From contig JAGRHK010000001.1 of assembly GCA_020444985.1 (NCBI GenBank), positions 1 to 24,477 on the forward strand: 24,477 bases of DNA. Reading direction: 5' to 3'. Below the pieces are notes generated by a model, which worked only from the letters and a program-made list of their open reading frames with translations, was not told the DNA's origin and did not search any database. Positions 1-6,456 of this stretch are shown piece after piece (position 1 is the stretch's first letter; each line of letters opens with the position of its first letter). The position numbers were made by a program, and so were the translations under genes. This stretch comes from Candidatus Competibacteraceae bacterium (GTDB lineage: Bacteria > Pseudomonadota > Gammaproteobacteria > Competibacterales > Competibacteraceae).

Positions 1-129
1 CTCGTCGTTTTCCATGGCGTTGCCGCCGTATTTGATCACAAACGTTTTGCCGGCGAAGCGGCGAATATAGGGCAAGGATTCGATAAGAACATGCGCCACC
101 TGAGTGGCGGCCTGGGCGTCAAGGGCCAT
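1..129 (-). CDS. argB: Acetylglutamate kinase, N-terminal fragment (cut by window edge)
   Basis: ArgB phosphorylates N-acetyl-L-glutamate with ATP, the second step of arginine biosynthesis, in the cytoplasm. Only the first 43 codons are present; the gene continues past base 1. What is visible is the family N-terminus: a helix with VLIESLPYIRRF followed by GKTFVIKYGGNAM, the first beta strand and the glycine-rich nucleotide-binding loop with its conserved lysine (K34). The start is the ATG read from base 129; an AGAGG stretch lies about 12 nt upstream, which is a weak placement. purC lies 115 nt upstream on the same strand. The identification rests on a short but very characteristic segment. 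Nothing can be said about the rest of the protein. Confidence 0.92.
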   Translation of the reverse strand, partial: MALDAQAATQVAHVLIESLPYIRRFAGKTFVIKYGGNAMENDE

Positions 130-163
130 AGTGGGAATCAACCTCTGCATGGAAAAGCGTTAA

Positions 164-198
164 AAAGCAATATGCCGTAGCGTAACGAAATTTGCTTT
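164..198 (-). terminator. Possible hairpin terminator between purC and argB
   Basis: Inverted repeat AAAGCAA (164-170) / TTGCTTT (192-198) with a 21-nt loop. Read on the minus strand it follows the purC stop by about 45 nt and runs into five T residues. The stem is only 7 bp and AT-rich, so it is a weak candidate. The rest of the 130-244 spacer shows nothing further that I can assign. Confidence 0.25.
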
Positions 199-244
199 CC
201 CATTCCAGAAACAGACAGCGGTGTAGCGCAATGAAGGTGAAAAA

Positions 245-1144
245 CTACTGACCGATCAACCGCTCCTGCGCCTCGCGGTACTTGGCGCCGGTCTTCTGGA
301 CAATCTCCGGCGGCAGCTCCGGTCCCGGGGGTTGTTTGTCCCAATCCAGCGTTTCCAGATAATCGCGCACGAACTGCTTGTCGAAGCTGGGCGGATTAGC
401 GCCGGGTCGATATTGATCCGCCGGCCAGAAGCGCGATGAATCCGGGGTCAGCACCTCGTCCATTAACACCAGACTTCCGTATTCGTCCAGCCCGAATTCA
501 AACTTGGTGTCGGCAATGATAATGCCTCGCGCCAAGGCGTAGTCCGCCGCTTCCCGGTAAAGCCGTAGACTGATCTCCCGCATCTGTTCCGCCAAATCCC
601 GTCCGATCCTGGCCACAACATGATCAAAATTCACATTTTCGTCATGTTCGCCCAGCGCGGCCTTGGTAGAGGGAGTGAAGATTGGCTCGGGCAGGCGGTC
701 CGCCAGTTGCAATCCATCCGGCAGGCGAATCCCGCAGACCCTGCCGCTTTGCTGGTAATCCTTCCAACCCGAACCGATGAGATAGCCGCGTACAATCGCT
801 TCCACAGGCAAGCACTGAAGCCATCGCGCCACTACCGCCCGACCGGCGAGGTCACGCTGCTCGTCGGGATCTGGCAGCGCCTGCTCCAAAGTTTTTCTAG
901 CCAGTTGCAGGTGGTTAGGGACGATGCGTCGAGTGCGCTTAAACCAGAAGTTCGAGACCGCGGTCAATACCGCTCCCTTGCCGGGAATCGCCGTCGGCAA
1001 AATCACATCAAACGCTGACAGTCGGTCGCTGGCCACCATCAGCAGATGCTGATCATCCACAGCATACAAATCACGGACCTTGCCGCGATAAACGAGCGGC
1101 AGGCTGGCGATCTCGGGTACAGCGGCGGCATCGGAAACACTCAT
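245..1144 (-). CDS. purC: Phosphoribosylaminoimidazole-succinocarboxamide synthase (SAICAR synthetase), long form
   Basis: PurC joins CAIR and aspartate with ATP to make SAICAR in de novo purine synthesis. The 299-residue protein shows the N-terminal RGKVRDLYAV strand-turn, then a DRLSAFDVILP segment and an IPGKG segment, all typical of SAICAR synthetase. Later come a VEAIVRGYLIGSGW block and the IIADTKFEFG and DEVLTPDSSRFW blocks that form the active site. At about 300 residues it belongs to the longer subfamily, not the roughly 237-residue E. coli type. The open frame extends 12 codons upstream to 1180. I chose the ATG at 1144 because AGGAG stands 10 nt before it, while the longer start has no ribosome-binding site. 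It is divergent from the CbiM-like gene, and argB follows on the same strand. Confidence 0.96.
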   Translation of the reverse strand: MSVSDAAAVPEIASLPLVYRGKVRDLYAVDDQHLLMVASDRLSAFDVILPTAIPGKGAVLTAVSNFWFKRTRRIVPNHLQLARKTLEQALPDPDEQRDLAGRAVVARWLQCLPVEAIVRGYLIGSGWKDYQQSGRVCGIRLPDGLQLADRLPEPIFTPSTKAALGEHDENVNFDHVVARIGRDLAEQMREISLRLYREAADYALARGIIIADTKFEFGLDEYGSLVLMDEVLTPDSSRFWPADQYRPGANPPSFDKQFVRDYLETLDWDKQPPGPELPPEIVQKTGAKYREAQERLIGQ

Positions 1145-1323
1145 ACGCGGGTTACTCCTGGCCTGAATAAAGCAAAGCATTCATGGCACACATTTTAATA
1201 CGGCTTCTGCATCAGCGTCGCTGTTTTGCATGTCCATGGGCGCGTCCGACCTTCCGCAAGGGCAGACCGACTAAACCCACATTTCGCAAACCGTTTACTT
1301 GCGGGTTAAGGTATGCTTATGCG
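1145..1323. other. Divergent intergenic region, purC / CbiM-like gene
   Basis: This 179-nt spacer must hold the promoters of both flanking genes, but I could not find a convincing -35/-10 pair on either strand. A degenerate direct repeat lies between about 1247 and 1293: two CCxACxTTxCGCAA-like units roughly 30 nt apart. It could be a protein-binding site or chance. No riboswitch structure is evident. Confidence 0.3.
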
Positions 1324-1986
1324 ATGAACCTGACGGATTCGTTGTTACCTGCCGATTTGCTATTTTTCGCCAACTTCATCTGGCTGGCGATTGGTATCCA
1401 TGCCGTGCGCGTTGCGCCCTGGCGTGCGTTGCTGACCAGTCCCAAGCTCCAGCATGTCTTTATGGGCGCATCCATTGCCTTGTTTCTGATATGGATTTTT
1501 GAGGTCGGCGTGCGTCCGGCGCTCGGTTTTCACCTGCTCGGCGTAACGGTTTATACCCTGATGTTCGGCTGGTCGCTGGGAGTGATCGGCGCCAGTCTGA
1601 TCATGTTGGCGGTGACGGTCATGCACGGCGACTGGGCGGCGCTGGCCATGAATGCCTTGCTGCTTGGCGTGCTACCGGTTTCGGTCAGTTATGGCGTGTA
1701 TGTGCTGGTGGACCGCTACCTACCCCACCATCTTTTCATTTATATTTTCCTATGCGCCTTCTTCAACGCCATGCTGGCCGCCGGAGTGACCGTCTTGGCG
1801 CTGGTGACTCTGCTGGTCGCTACGGAAACCTATACTTTTGCCCGCATCAGCCGCGAATACCTGCCTTTCCTGCCGCTCTACCTGTTCCCGGAGGGGCTGA
1901 TTAACGGTATGGTCATTACGGTGCTGATCGGGCTGCGGCCGGATTGGCTGAAAACTTATGATGATGAGCGGTATTTGAAGTCCTGA
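1324..1986 (+). CDS. CbiM-family (ECF S-component-like) integral membrane protein, orphan
   Basis: A 220-residue protein, hydrophobic throughout, with about six membrane segments (roughly residues 9-27, 42-62, 66-88, 94-118, 134-165 and 185-205) and a charged C-terminal tail. Overall spacing and the C-terminal LFPEGLINGMVI...RPDWLKTYDDERYL segment resemble a proteobacterial branch annotated as energy-coupling-factor permease of the CbiM family. It lacks the MHIPDG amino terminus and the HxPVGxxSxHLLLNG segment that bind Ni/Co in true CbiM/NikM, both of which are present in NikM at 5830. Metal transport is therefore not supported and the substrate is unknown. The frame is open back to 1183. 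The ATG at 1324 was preferred because the upstream part is basic and non-membrane; a weak AAGG lies 12 nt before it. djlA follows after 35 nt. Confidence 0.75.
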   Translation: MNLTDSLLPADLLFFANFIWLAIGIHAVRVAPWRALLTSPKLQHVFMGASIALFLIWIFEVGVRPALGFHLLGVTVYTLMFGWSLGVIGASLIMLAVTVMHGDWAALAMNALLLGVLPVSVSYGVYVLVDRYLPHHLFIYIFLCAFFNAMLAAGVTVLALVTLLVATETYTFARISREYLPFLPLYLFPEGLINGMVITVLIGLRPDWLKTYDDERYLKS

Positions 1987-2021
1987 GCCGCGCTGCTGAG
2001 GCAATGAGGGTTTAATCGAGC

Positions 2022-2870
2022 GTGTTGGGAAAACTGTTTGGCGGAGCTTTCGGTTTCATGGTCGGCGGGCCGCTGGGCGCGCTGCTGGGCGCAGCGGTCG
2101 GCCATAATTTTGATCAGGCGCAACAGCAAACCGCTACATCGTCAACATCCGGGGCGGCCGGTCATGATCAGGCGCGGACTGTGTTCAACACCACAGCATT
2201 CCAGATCATGGGGCATATTGCCAAAGCTGATGGACGGGTTTCAGAACGGGAAATTGCTGCGGTGCGCGCCATCATGGATCATCTGCGGTTGAACGCCGCT
2301 CAGCGCCAAGCCGCGATGGAGGGCTTTACCGCAGGCAAGCAACCGGAATTTGCCGTGGAAGGTGTGATTGAGACCTTTCGGCGCGCCTGCCGTGCTTATC
2401 CAGCCATGTTGCAACAACTGTTGCAGTTACTGCTGAATGTTGCTTACGCCGATGGCGGGCTGCATCCCCAAACCCACACGCGCTTATCCGCCATCGCCGA
2501 ACGGCTGGGTATTCATCACCTGCAATTTGAAACTCTGCACACCCTGTTTCGCGCGCAGCGCTGGGCGCATGAGTCGGGTCAGAGCGGTTTTGGCGGCGCT
2601 GGAGCCGGCGGGCCGCACGAACGTCGGAGCAATGGTCAACGACCGACTACTTCGGTCAACTCATTGAGTCATGCCTATAGCATACTGGGCCTGAAACGTG
2701 AGGCCAGCGCCGAGGAAATTAAACTGGCCTACCGCCGCCTGATCCGGCAACACCATCCTGACAAGTTGGCGTCGAGTGGCGTTTCACCAGCGGAAATGGC
2801 GCGCGCTACCGAGCGAACCCGGGAAATCACCGCTGCTTATGAGCGCATACGGGAGGCGCGGGGGTTTTAG
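2022..2870 (+). CDS. djlA: Membrane-anchored DnaJ-like co-chaperone DjlA
   Basis: DjlA is a type III J-protein that sits in the inner membrane and stimulates DnaK ATPase at the membrane surface. The 282-residue protein has the expected three parts. First is a glycine-rich N-terminal membrane segment (about residues 6-28) ending GHNFDQA, closely like E. coli DjlA. Second is a TerB-like helical domain (about 50-175) with KADGRVSEREI and AYADGGLHPQ acidic motifs. Third, after a Gly-rich linker (188-205), is a C-terminal J domain (about 215-282) with HPD at 245-247. The start is GTG at 2022, with GAGGG 11 nt upstream; the next codon, TTG, is an alternative. It probably forms a transcription unit with the preceding membrane protein. 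Confidence 0.93.
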   Translation: MLGKLFGGAFGFMVGGPLGALLGAAVGHNFDQAQQQTATSSTSGAAGHDQARTVFNTTAFQIMGHIAKADGRVSEREIAAVRAIMDHLRLNAAQRQAAMEGFTAGKQPEFAVEGVIETFRRACRAYPAMLQQLLQLLLNVAYADGGLHPQTHTRLSAIAERLGIHHLQFETLHTLFRAQRWAHESGQSGFGGAGAGGPHERRSNGQRPTTSVNSLSHAYSILGLKREASAEEIKLAYRRLIRQHHPDKLASSGVSPAEMARATERTREITAAYERIREARGF

Positions 2871-2890
2871 AGCGCGTAAAAAAGTGTTCA

Positions 2891-3310
2891 TCAAGCAAAC
2901 CAGTTTTCCACGATTAAGCCGGAGAATATCTGAAAATCAATGAGATTGCGCGAAACCAGCACTAACCCATGCACCGCAGCAACTGCAGCAATTTGTCCAT
3001 CGATAAACGGTCGCGTTTGACCATTAGCACGTAAACGGGTGTGTTCCAGCGCGTGCCAATGTGCTGCTGATTGGTCATATCCCAGTACCTGTAGGTCAGA
3101 AGCAGCTAGCTCTTGTAGATATCGCGCTAATCGATCCCGGCGATGGGAAGGGGGTAGTTGCTCTACACCGTGGACCAGTTCAAACCATACCGGGGCGGCC
3201 GTGACGGATTGATCCCGATTTCTTTTCAACTTTTCCATGACCATTGGCGACGGGTCAGGTTTAACCGGCTCTGACAGGATATTGGTATCCAGCAAATAGT
3301 GCATTTTCAC
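2891..3310 (-). CDS. vapC: PIN-domain ribonuclease toxin, VapC family
   Basis: VapC toxins are PIN-fold Mg-dependent endoribonucleases that usually cut tRNA or rRNA and are held inactive by a cognate antitoxin. The 139-residue protein has the full acidic set: D8 in LLDTNILSE, E44 in FELVHG, D104 in FIDGQIAAVA, and D125 in the SRNLIDF block. The length is normal for the family. The start at 3310 overlaps the stop of the upstream antitoxin gene by 4 nt, which is typical of translational coupling and supports this start over the Met two codons later. The target RNA cannot be inferred. djlA ends convergently only 20 nt away. Confidence 0.92.
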   Translation of the reverse strand: MKMHYLLDTNILSEPVKPDPSPMVMEKLKRNRDQSVTAAPVWFELVHGVEQLPPSHRRDRLARYLQELAASDLQVLGYDQSAAHWHALEHTRLRANGQTRPFIDGQIAAVAAVHGLVLVSRNLIDFQIFSGLIVENWFA

Positions 3311-3582
3311 AGATTAATTTCTCGTGGCGGACTACGATCTCGCCAGGAATCAACCTCCTGATCACTGAGATCGACGCCATCACCCTGTTCGCGAAATTTC
3401 TCAATGACTTCCCACCACGGACGACGTTGTGCTGCGGTTAAACGGGCATAATCGGCAGGCGTCAGTAATACAGCAACCACTTTCCCACGTTGAGTGAGCG
3501 TAACATGTTCGCCTGGTTCGATATTTTTAATCAGTCGGCTCAGTGATTGCTGAGCTGTCGCAATAGGACATTCTCGGATCAT
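3307..3582 (-). CDS. Type II antitoxin, Phd/YefM family
   Basis: The 91-residue protein begins with the Phd/YefM DNA-binding fold: IATAQQSLSRLIKNIEPGEHVTLTQRGKVVAVL, then LTPADYARL, over residues 6-50. The C-terminal half (about 52-91) is charged and probably disordered until it wraps around the toxin. Such antitoxins neutralise the PIN toxin and, with it, repress their own operon. AGAGGA lies about 8 nt before the ATG. The gene overlaps the toxin by 4 nt. A 13-nt palindrome about 28 nt upstream (3610-3622) is a candidate operator. Pairing of a Phd/YefM antitoxin with a VapC toxin is common. Confidence 0.9.
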   Translation of the reverse strand: MIRECPIATAQQSLSRLIKNIEPGEHVTLTQRGKVVAVLLTPADYARLTAAQRRPWWEVIEKFREQGDGVDLSDQEVDSWRDRSPPREINL

Positions 3583-3609
3583 GTTTTTTCCTCTTAATCA
3601 AAATAAGGT

Positions 3610-3622
3610 GCTTTTAAAAAGC
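3610..3622. promoter_or_regulatory. Candidate operator palindrome of the toxin-antitoxin operon
   Basis: GCTTTT-A-AAAAGC is a perfect 6+1+6 palindrome 28 nt upstream of the antitoxin start. Phd/YefM proteins bind short palindromes in their promoters, so its position suggests autoregulation. I found no good -35/-10 pair to place it against. AT-rich palindromes of this size also occur by chance. Confidence 0.4.
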
Positions 3623-3641
3623 CAATAGGATGTTTCGCCCT

Positions 3642-3667
3642 GCTCACCCTCCGAGTCCAGAGGGAGC
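3642..3667 (-). terminator. Weak hairpin at the end of radC
   Basis: GCTC-A-CCCTC and GAGGGAGC can pair with a single bulged base around an 8-nt loop, ending at the radC stop codon. On the minus strand no T-tract follows, so intrinsic termination is doubtful. It may only mark the boundary between radC and the toxin-antitoxin operon. Confidence 0.2.
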
Positions 3668-4341
3668 TATAGCACCCCCCGTTCCGCCAACGACACGGTC
3701 TGTCCGTCACCGACCACCACATGATCCAGCAACCGGACGTCGACCGTGGCTAGAGCCTCCTTTAATCGCAAGGTTATCGCCTCATCCGCCCGACTCGGTT
3801 CGGCAACCCCGGAAGGATGGTTGTGAGCTACGATCACGGCTGCGGCGTTATGGTGCAGGGCGCGCTTCACAACCTGACGCGGGTGTACGGCGGAACTATC
3901 AATGGTGCCGAAAAACAATTCTTCGTACTGAATGACCCGATGTTTGTTATCCAGAAACAGGCAGGAAAAAACTTCATGTGGATGATGGCGCATCTTGGCC
4001 ATCAGGTAGCGGCGGGTATCGGCCACGCTCTGAATGGCGTCGGTTCGTTGCAGGGTGTCTTTCAGATGGCGATGAGCGAGTTCGAGCACCGCTTGTAGCT
4101 GAACATATTTGGCTTGTCCGAGACCCCGCGTCGCGCAGAACGCGGCTTCATCCAATTCCAGTAACTGGCGCAAGCCGCCATGTTCCTTGAGCATGTCGCG
4201 GGCTAGATCCACCGCGCTGCGGCCCGGTACGCCGACCCGTAGAAAAATCGCCAGCAATTCAGCGTCCGAAAGGGCAGCGGCGCCCCGTTGCAGTAATTTT
4301 TCCCGAGGGCGCTCATCATCGGGCCAATCGCGGATGGACAT
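3667..4341 (-). CDS. radC: RadC family protein (JAB/MPN metalloprotease-like fold)
   Basis: RadC proteins combine an N-terminal helix-hairpin-helix region with a C-terminal JAB/MPN domain. The historical DNA-repair role is disputed and no reaction is established. The 224-residue protein matches the family length. It has ERPREKLLQRGAAALSDAELLAI at residues 10-32 and GLGQAKYVQLQA (HhH) at 73-84. The JAMM metal site is complete: E140, H173-N-H175, S177 and D186 in the HNHPSGVAEPSRAD block. AGGAA lies before the ATG at 4341. Upstream (4342-4469) is an AT-rich spacer after nikR in which I see nothing firm. Confidence 0.95.
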   Translation of the reverse strand: MSIRDWPDDERPREKLLQRGAAALSDAELLAIFLRVGVPGRSAVDLARDMLKEHGGLRQLLELDEAAFCATRGLGQAKYVQLQAVLELAHRHLKDTLQRTDAIQSVADTRRYLMAKMRHHPHEVFSCLFLDNKHRVIQYEELFFGTIDSSAVHPRQVVKRALHHNAAAVIVAHNHPSGVAEPSRADEAITLRLKEALATVDVRLLDHVVVGDGQTVSLAERGVL

Positions 4342-4469
4342 GATGGTTTCCTATGGAGTCACTTCATTAAAGCATCCTTGCAAATAATAGACAGACCAAG
4401 CTGGATAAAAACGGTCATTACCGAGTCTTGCATAACAAAATATTCAGCAGTCCTCCGTTTTAAATAACG

Positions 4470-4916
4470 TCAGGTCTTCGGGTGAATGTGCTCATGGCCC
4501 TGCTGATTGGTGACTTTCTCGACAGGTACGAGATGCAGATTGCCATGACGCACCCCCGTCTCGGCGATGGTCGCTTCAGCAATATGGCGAACATCCAGGG
4601 TGTTGCCCTGAAGAACAACGATTTCCAGACAGTTTTCATGATCGAGATGGACATGCAGCGTTGATAACGTCAGGTCGTGGCGAGCATGTTGCGTCTGGAT
4701 AAGCCGGCGGACCAACTCGCGTTGATGATGGTTATAAACATAGGAAAGGCAGGCAATCGTATGTTCAGCCTGGTTCTCCTCCAACCGGTTCTGCTCCAGA
4801 CGCTGTCGCACCAGATCGCGAATCGCCTCGGAACGGTTCTCGTAGCCCTTGCTTTTGATATAGGCGTCGAATGCTTCCAGCAGCTTGTCGTCCAAGGATA
4901 TCGTCACACGTTCCAT
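4470..4916 (-). CDS. nikR: Nickel-responsive transcriptional regulator NikR
   Basis: NikR is a tetrameric ribbon-helix-helix repressor that binds DNA when loaded with Ni(II). The 148-residue protein begins with the RHH domain (MERVTISLDDKLLEAFDAYI, residues 1-20, then NRSEAIRDLVR at 27-37). The ACT-like metal domain follows, with all four nickel ligands: H77 (TQH), H88 and H90 (LHVH), and C96 (ENCLE). The open frame extends to 5096. The ATG at 4916 is chosen because the family begins MxRVTISLD and GGAGG lies just 4 nt upstream. It is divergent from the nickel-transport operon, and the intergenic region carries a NikR-like palindrome. Repression of nikK-O in nickel excess, and possible autoregulation, is the natural inference. 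Confidence 0.96.
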   Translation of the reverse strand: MERVTISLDDKLLEAFDAYIKSKGYENRSEAIRDLVRQRLEQNRLEENQAEHTIACLSYVYNHHQRELVRRLIQTQHARHDLTLSTLHVHLDHENCLEIVVLQGNTLDVRHIAEATIAETGVRHGNLHLVPVEKVTNQQGHEHIHPKT

Positions 4917-4964
4917 GCAGCCTCCATCGGTTACAGTCATTGAGGAGAATGATTGCGGGATGAG

Positions 4965-4993
4965 TTGACAAAGGTGTTGGTGTTTTGTATGAA
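4965..4993 (+). promoter_or_regulatory. Sigma70-like promoter of the nickel transport operon
   Basis: A perfect TTGACA at 4965-4970 is followed after 17 bp by TATGAA at 4988-4993 (4 of 6 matches to TATAAT). Transcription would start near 5000, leaving a leader of about 30 nt before nikK. The -10 lies inside the left half-site of the NikR-like palindrome. Bound NikR would therefore occlude RNA polymerase. Confidence 0.65.
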
Positions 4994-5013
4994 GAATAAA
5001 AAAATCATCATAC
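4987..5013. promoter_or_regulatory. NikR-type operator
   Basis: GTATGA (4987-4992) and TCATAC (5008-5013) form the inverted half-sites of the enterobacterial NikR consensus. The similarity extends inwards to nine bases per arm: GTATGAAGA against TCATCATAC. The spacer here counts 15 nt, while the E. coli nik operator has 16. The site lies between nikR and the nik transport genes and overlaps the -10 of the plus-strand promoter, as expected for a repressor site. Confidence 0.75.
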
Positions 5014-5031
5014 CGTTGTTGGGGAGGCTCA

Positions 5032-5802
5032 ATGCTTGCTCTATCCAGACTCGCACCCTTTATTTTTATCGCTACAACACTGGCCGCGCCAAGCATCGTT
5101 CAGGCTCATTTTCAGACCTTGCTGCCCAGTACCGACATCGTTCCCGATCAAGGCGACCATAGGGTCAAACTCACCGCAGCATTCACCCACCCGATGGAAG
5201 GCGGGCCGGTCATGGACATGGGCCAACCCGTCCAGTTTGGGGTGTTGGTCGATGGCGAGAAGATTGATCTTAGCGCATCCTTGGTCCCGGTGAAGAGCGA
5301 TGGCAAAAAGGCGTTTGAAGCCCCTTATTTGATCAAAAAACCGGGTGATTATGTGTTTTATCTTGAACCCGCCCCTTACTGGGAGTTCACCGAGCAGCTT
5401 TTTCTCGTTCACTATACCAAAGTGGTGGTGGATTTCGGCGCAGGGGCGGGTTGGGATCATCGGGTTGGATTGCCGATGGACCTCGAACCGTTGACCCGTC
5501 CTTACGGGCTGTGGACGGGCAACATCTTCCGGGGGCTGGCGCGCCAGGATGGCCAGCCGCTACCGTTCGCGCGCGTGGAAATTGCGTGGGTGAATGACGG
5601 CTCCATCAAAGCGCCCGCCGATCCTTTCATTACCCAGGAAGTTAAAACCGACGGTAGCGGCGTATTCGCTTACGCCATGCCGAAAGCCGGTTGGTGGGGC
5701 TTCAATGTGCTCGTCGATGGCCAGATCAAGGGATCGGATGGCCAGCCCGCTGATGCCGAGTTGGGCGGAACCCTCTGGGTCAAGACCGTCGACATGAAAT
5801 AG
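5032..5802 (+). CDS. nikK: Periplasmic nickel-uptake accessory protein, DUF4198 / NikK type
   Basis: A 256-residue exported protein of the DUF4198 family, found beside NikM/NikL/NikQ/NikO in nickel ECF transporters and thought to help present metal to the S-component. Residues 1-25 look like a Sec signal peptide (hydrophobic 8-20, cleavage at VQA|HF). This leaves a histidine at the mature N-terminus, a recurrent feature of this family and a plausible metal ligand. The body is beta-rich, with HPMEGGPVMDMG near 55-66 (His/Met-rich), a GDYVFYLEPAPYWEF block near 109-123, and a carboxy-terminal GWWGFNVLVDG block. GGGGAGG lies 4 nt before the ATG. It is first in the operon, behind the NikR-controlled promoter. 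The symbol follows operon context; biochemical function is inferred. Confidence 0.85.
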   Translation: MLALSRLAPFIFIATTLAAPSIVQAHFQTLLPSTDIVPDQGDHRVKLTAAFTHPMEGGPVMDMGQPVQFGVLVDGEKIDLSASLVPVKSDGKKAFEAPYLIKKPGDYVFYLEPAPYWEFTEQLFLVHYTKVVVDFGAGAGWDHRVGLPMDLEPLTRPYGLWTGNIFRGLARQDGQPLPFARVEIAWVNDGSIKAPADPFITQEVKTDGSGVFAYAMPKAGWWGFNVLVDGQIKGSDGQPADAELGGTLWVKTVDMK

Positions 5803-5829
5803 CCGGGGAACTTGGCTTCAGAGATCCGC

Positions 5830-6456
5830 ATGGCGCATATTCCTGATGGCGTACTCTCCGCCCCTGTGCTTTTGGTCGGCGCTGCCGTCTCCCTGAGCGG
5901 CTGCGCTTACGGCCTTCGGCAATTGGCAACCGAGCGCATCCCGCAAGTTGCCTTAATGTCGGCGGTGCTTTTTGTTGCCGCACTGGTGCATTTCCCGGTC
6001 GGGCTGTCGTCGATGCATCTCATGCTGAATGGCCTGGCCGGCATTCTGCTGGGTTGGGCGGCCTTTCCAGCCCTGCTGGTAGCGTTGTTGCTGCAAGCCA
6101 TGCTGTTTGGGTTCGGTGGTCTGATCGTGTTGGGCGTCAATGTGATGAATATGGCTTTACCAGCCGTGCTCTGTCGCGCGCTGTTTGTCGCCCTGTCCTG
6201 CTCCGGCAATCGTCGCCGAACCCTGATAGCGGCAGGTCTGGCGGGAGGGATCGGGGTCATGTTGACGGCCTTGCTTGTAGCGCTGGCGCTGGCGCTGTCC
6301 GGTCAGGAGTTCGCGACTGCCGCCAAACTGGTCGTTTTTACGCATATTCCGGTGGCGGTGATTGAAACGATCTTCACTGCCGCCGTCATCAGCCTGTTGC
6401 TGCAGGTTAAACCCGAAGTTCTAGGCTTTGCCAGTACGGAGATGAACGATGACTAA
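5830..6456 (+). CDS. nikM: Nickel ECF transporter S-component NikM (CbiM family)
   Basis: NikM is the substrate-binding membrane component that captures Ni(II) through its own amino terminus and works with a Q protein and an ATPase. The 208-residue protein begins MAHIPDGVLSAP, the CbiM/NikM signature, and carries HFPVGLSSMHLMLNGLAGILLG at 54-75, where H54 and H63 are candidate ligands. About six membrane helices follow the family pattern. The frame is open from a TTG at 5812, but the signature fixes the start at the ATG at 5830; its ribosome-binding site is weak (AGAGA). The canonical family start is Met-His; here an Ala is inserted, so removal of Met would again leave His at position 2. The gene overlaps nikL by 8 nt. 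Confidence 0.94.
   Translation: MAHIPDGVLSAPVLLVGAAVSLSGCAYGLRQLATERIPQVALMSAVLFVAALVHFPVGLSSMHLMLNGLAGILLGWAAFPALLVALLLQAMLFGFGGLIVLGVNVMNMALPAVLCRALFVALSCSGNRRRTLIAAGLAGGIGVMLTALLVALALALSGQEFATAAKLVVFTHIPVAVIETIFTAAVISLLLQVKPEVLGFASTEMNDD

Noticed and set aside
620..1018. 132-codon open frame on the plus strand
   Set aside because: Antisense shadow of purC with no ribosome-binding site and no recognisable domain.
1183..1323. 47-residue extension of the CbiM-like protein
   Set aside because: The segment is Arg/Lys-rich, unlike the family, and has no ribosome-binding site; a direct CbiM-type metal motif is not found in it either.
3583..3610. -35/-10 pair TTGGCT and TTTGAT for the toxin-antitoxin operon
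   Set aside because: It would place the transcript start inside the antitoxin ribosome-binding site, so it is probably chance.
4917..5096. 60-residue N-terminal extension of NikR
   Set aside because: It would cover the nikK promoter, the NikR-like operator and the nikK start; the family begins at MERVTISLD with GGAGG in front.
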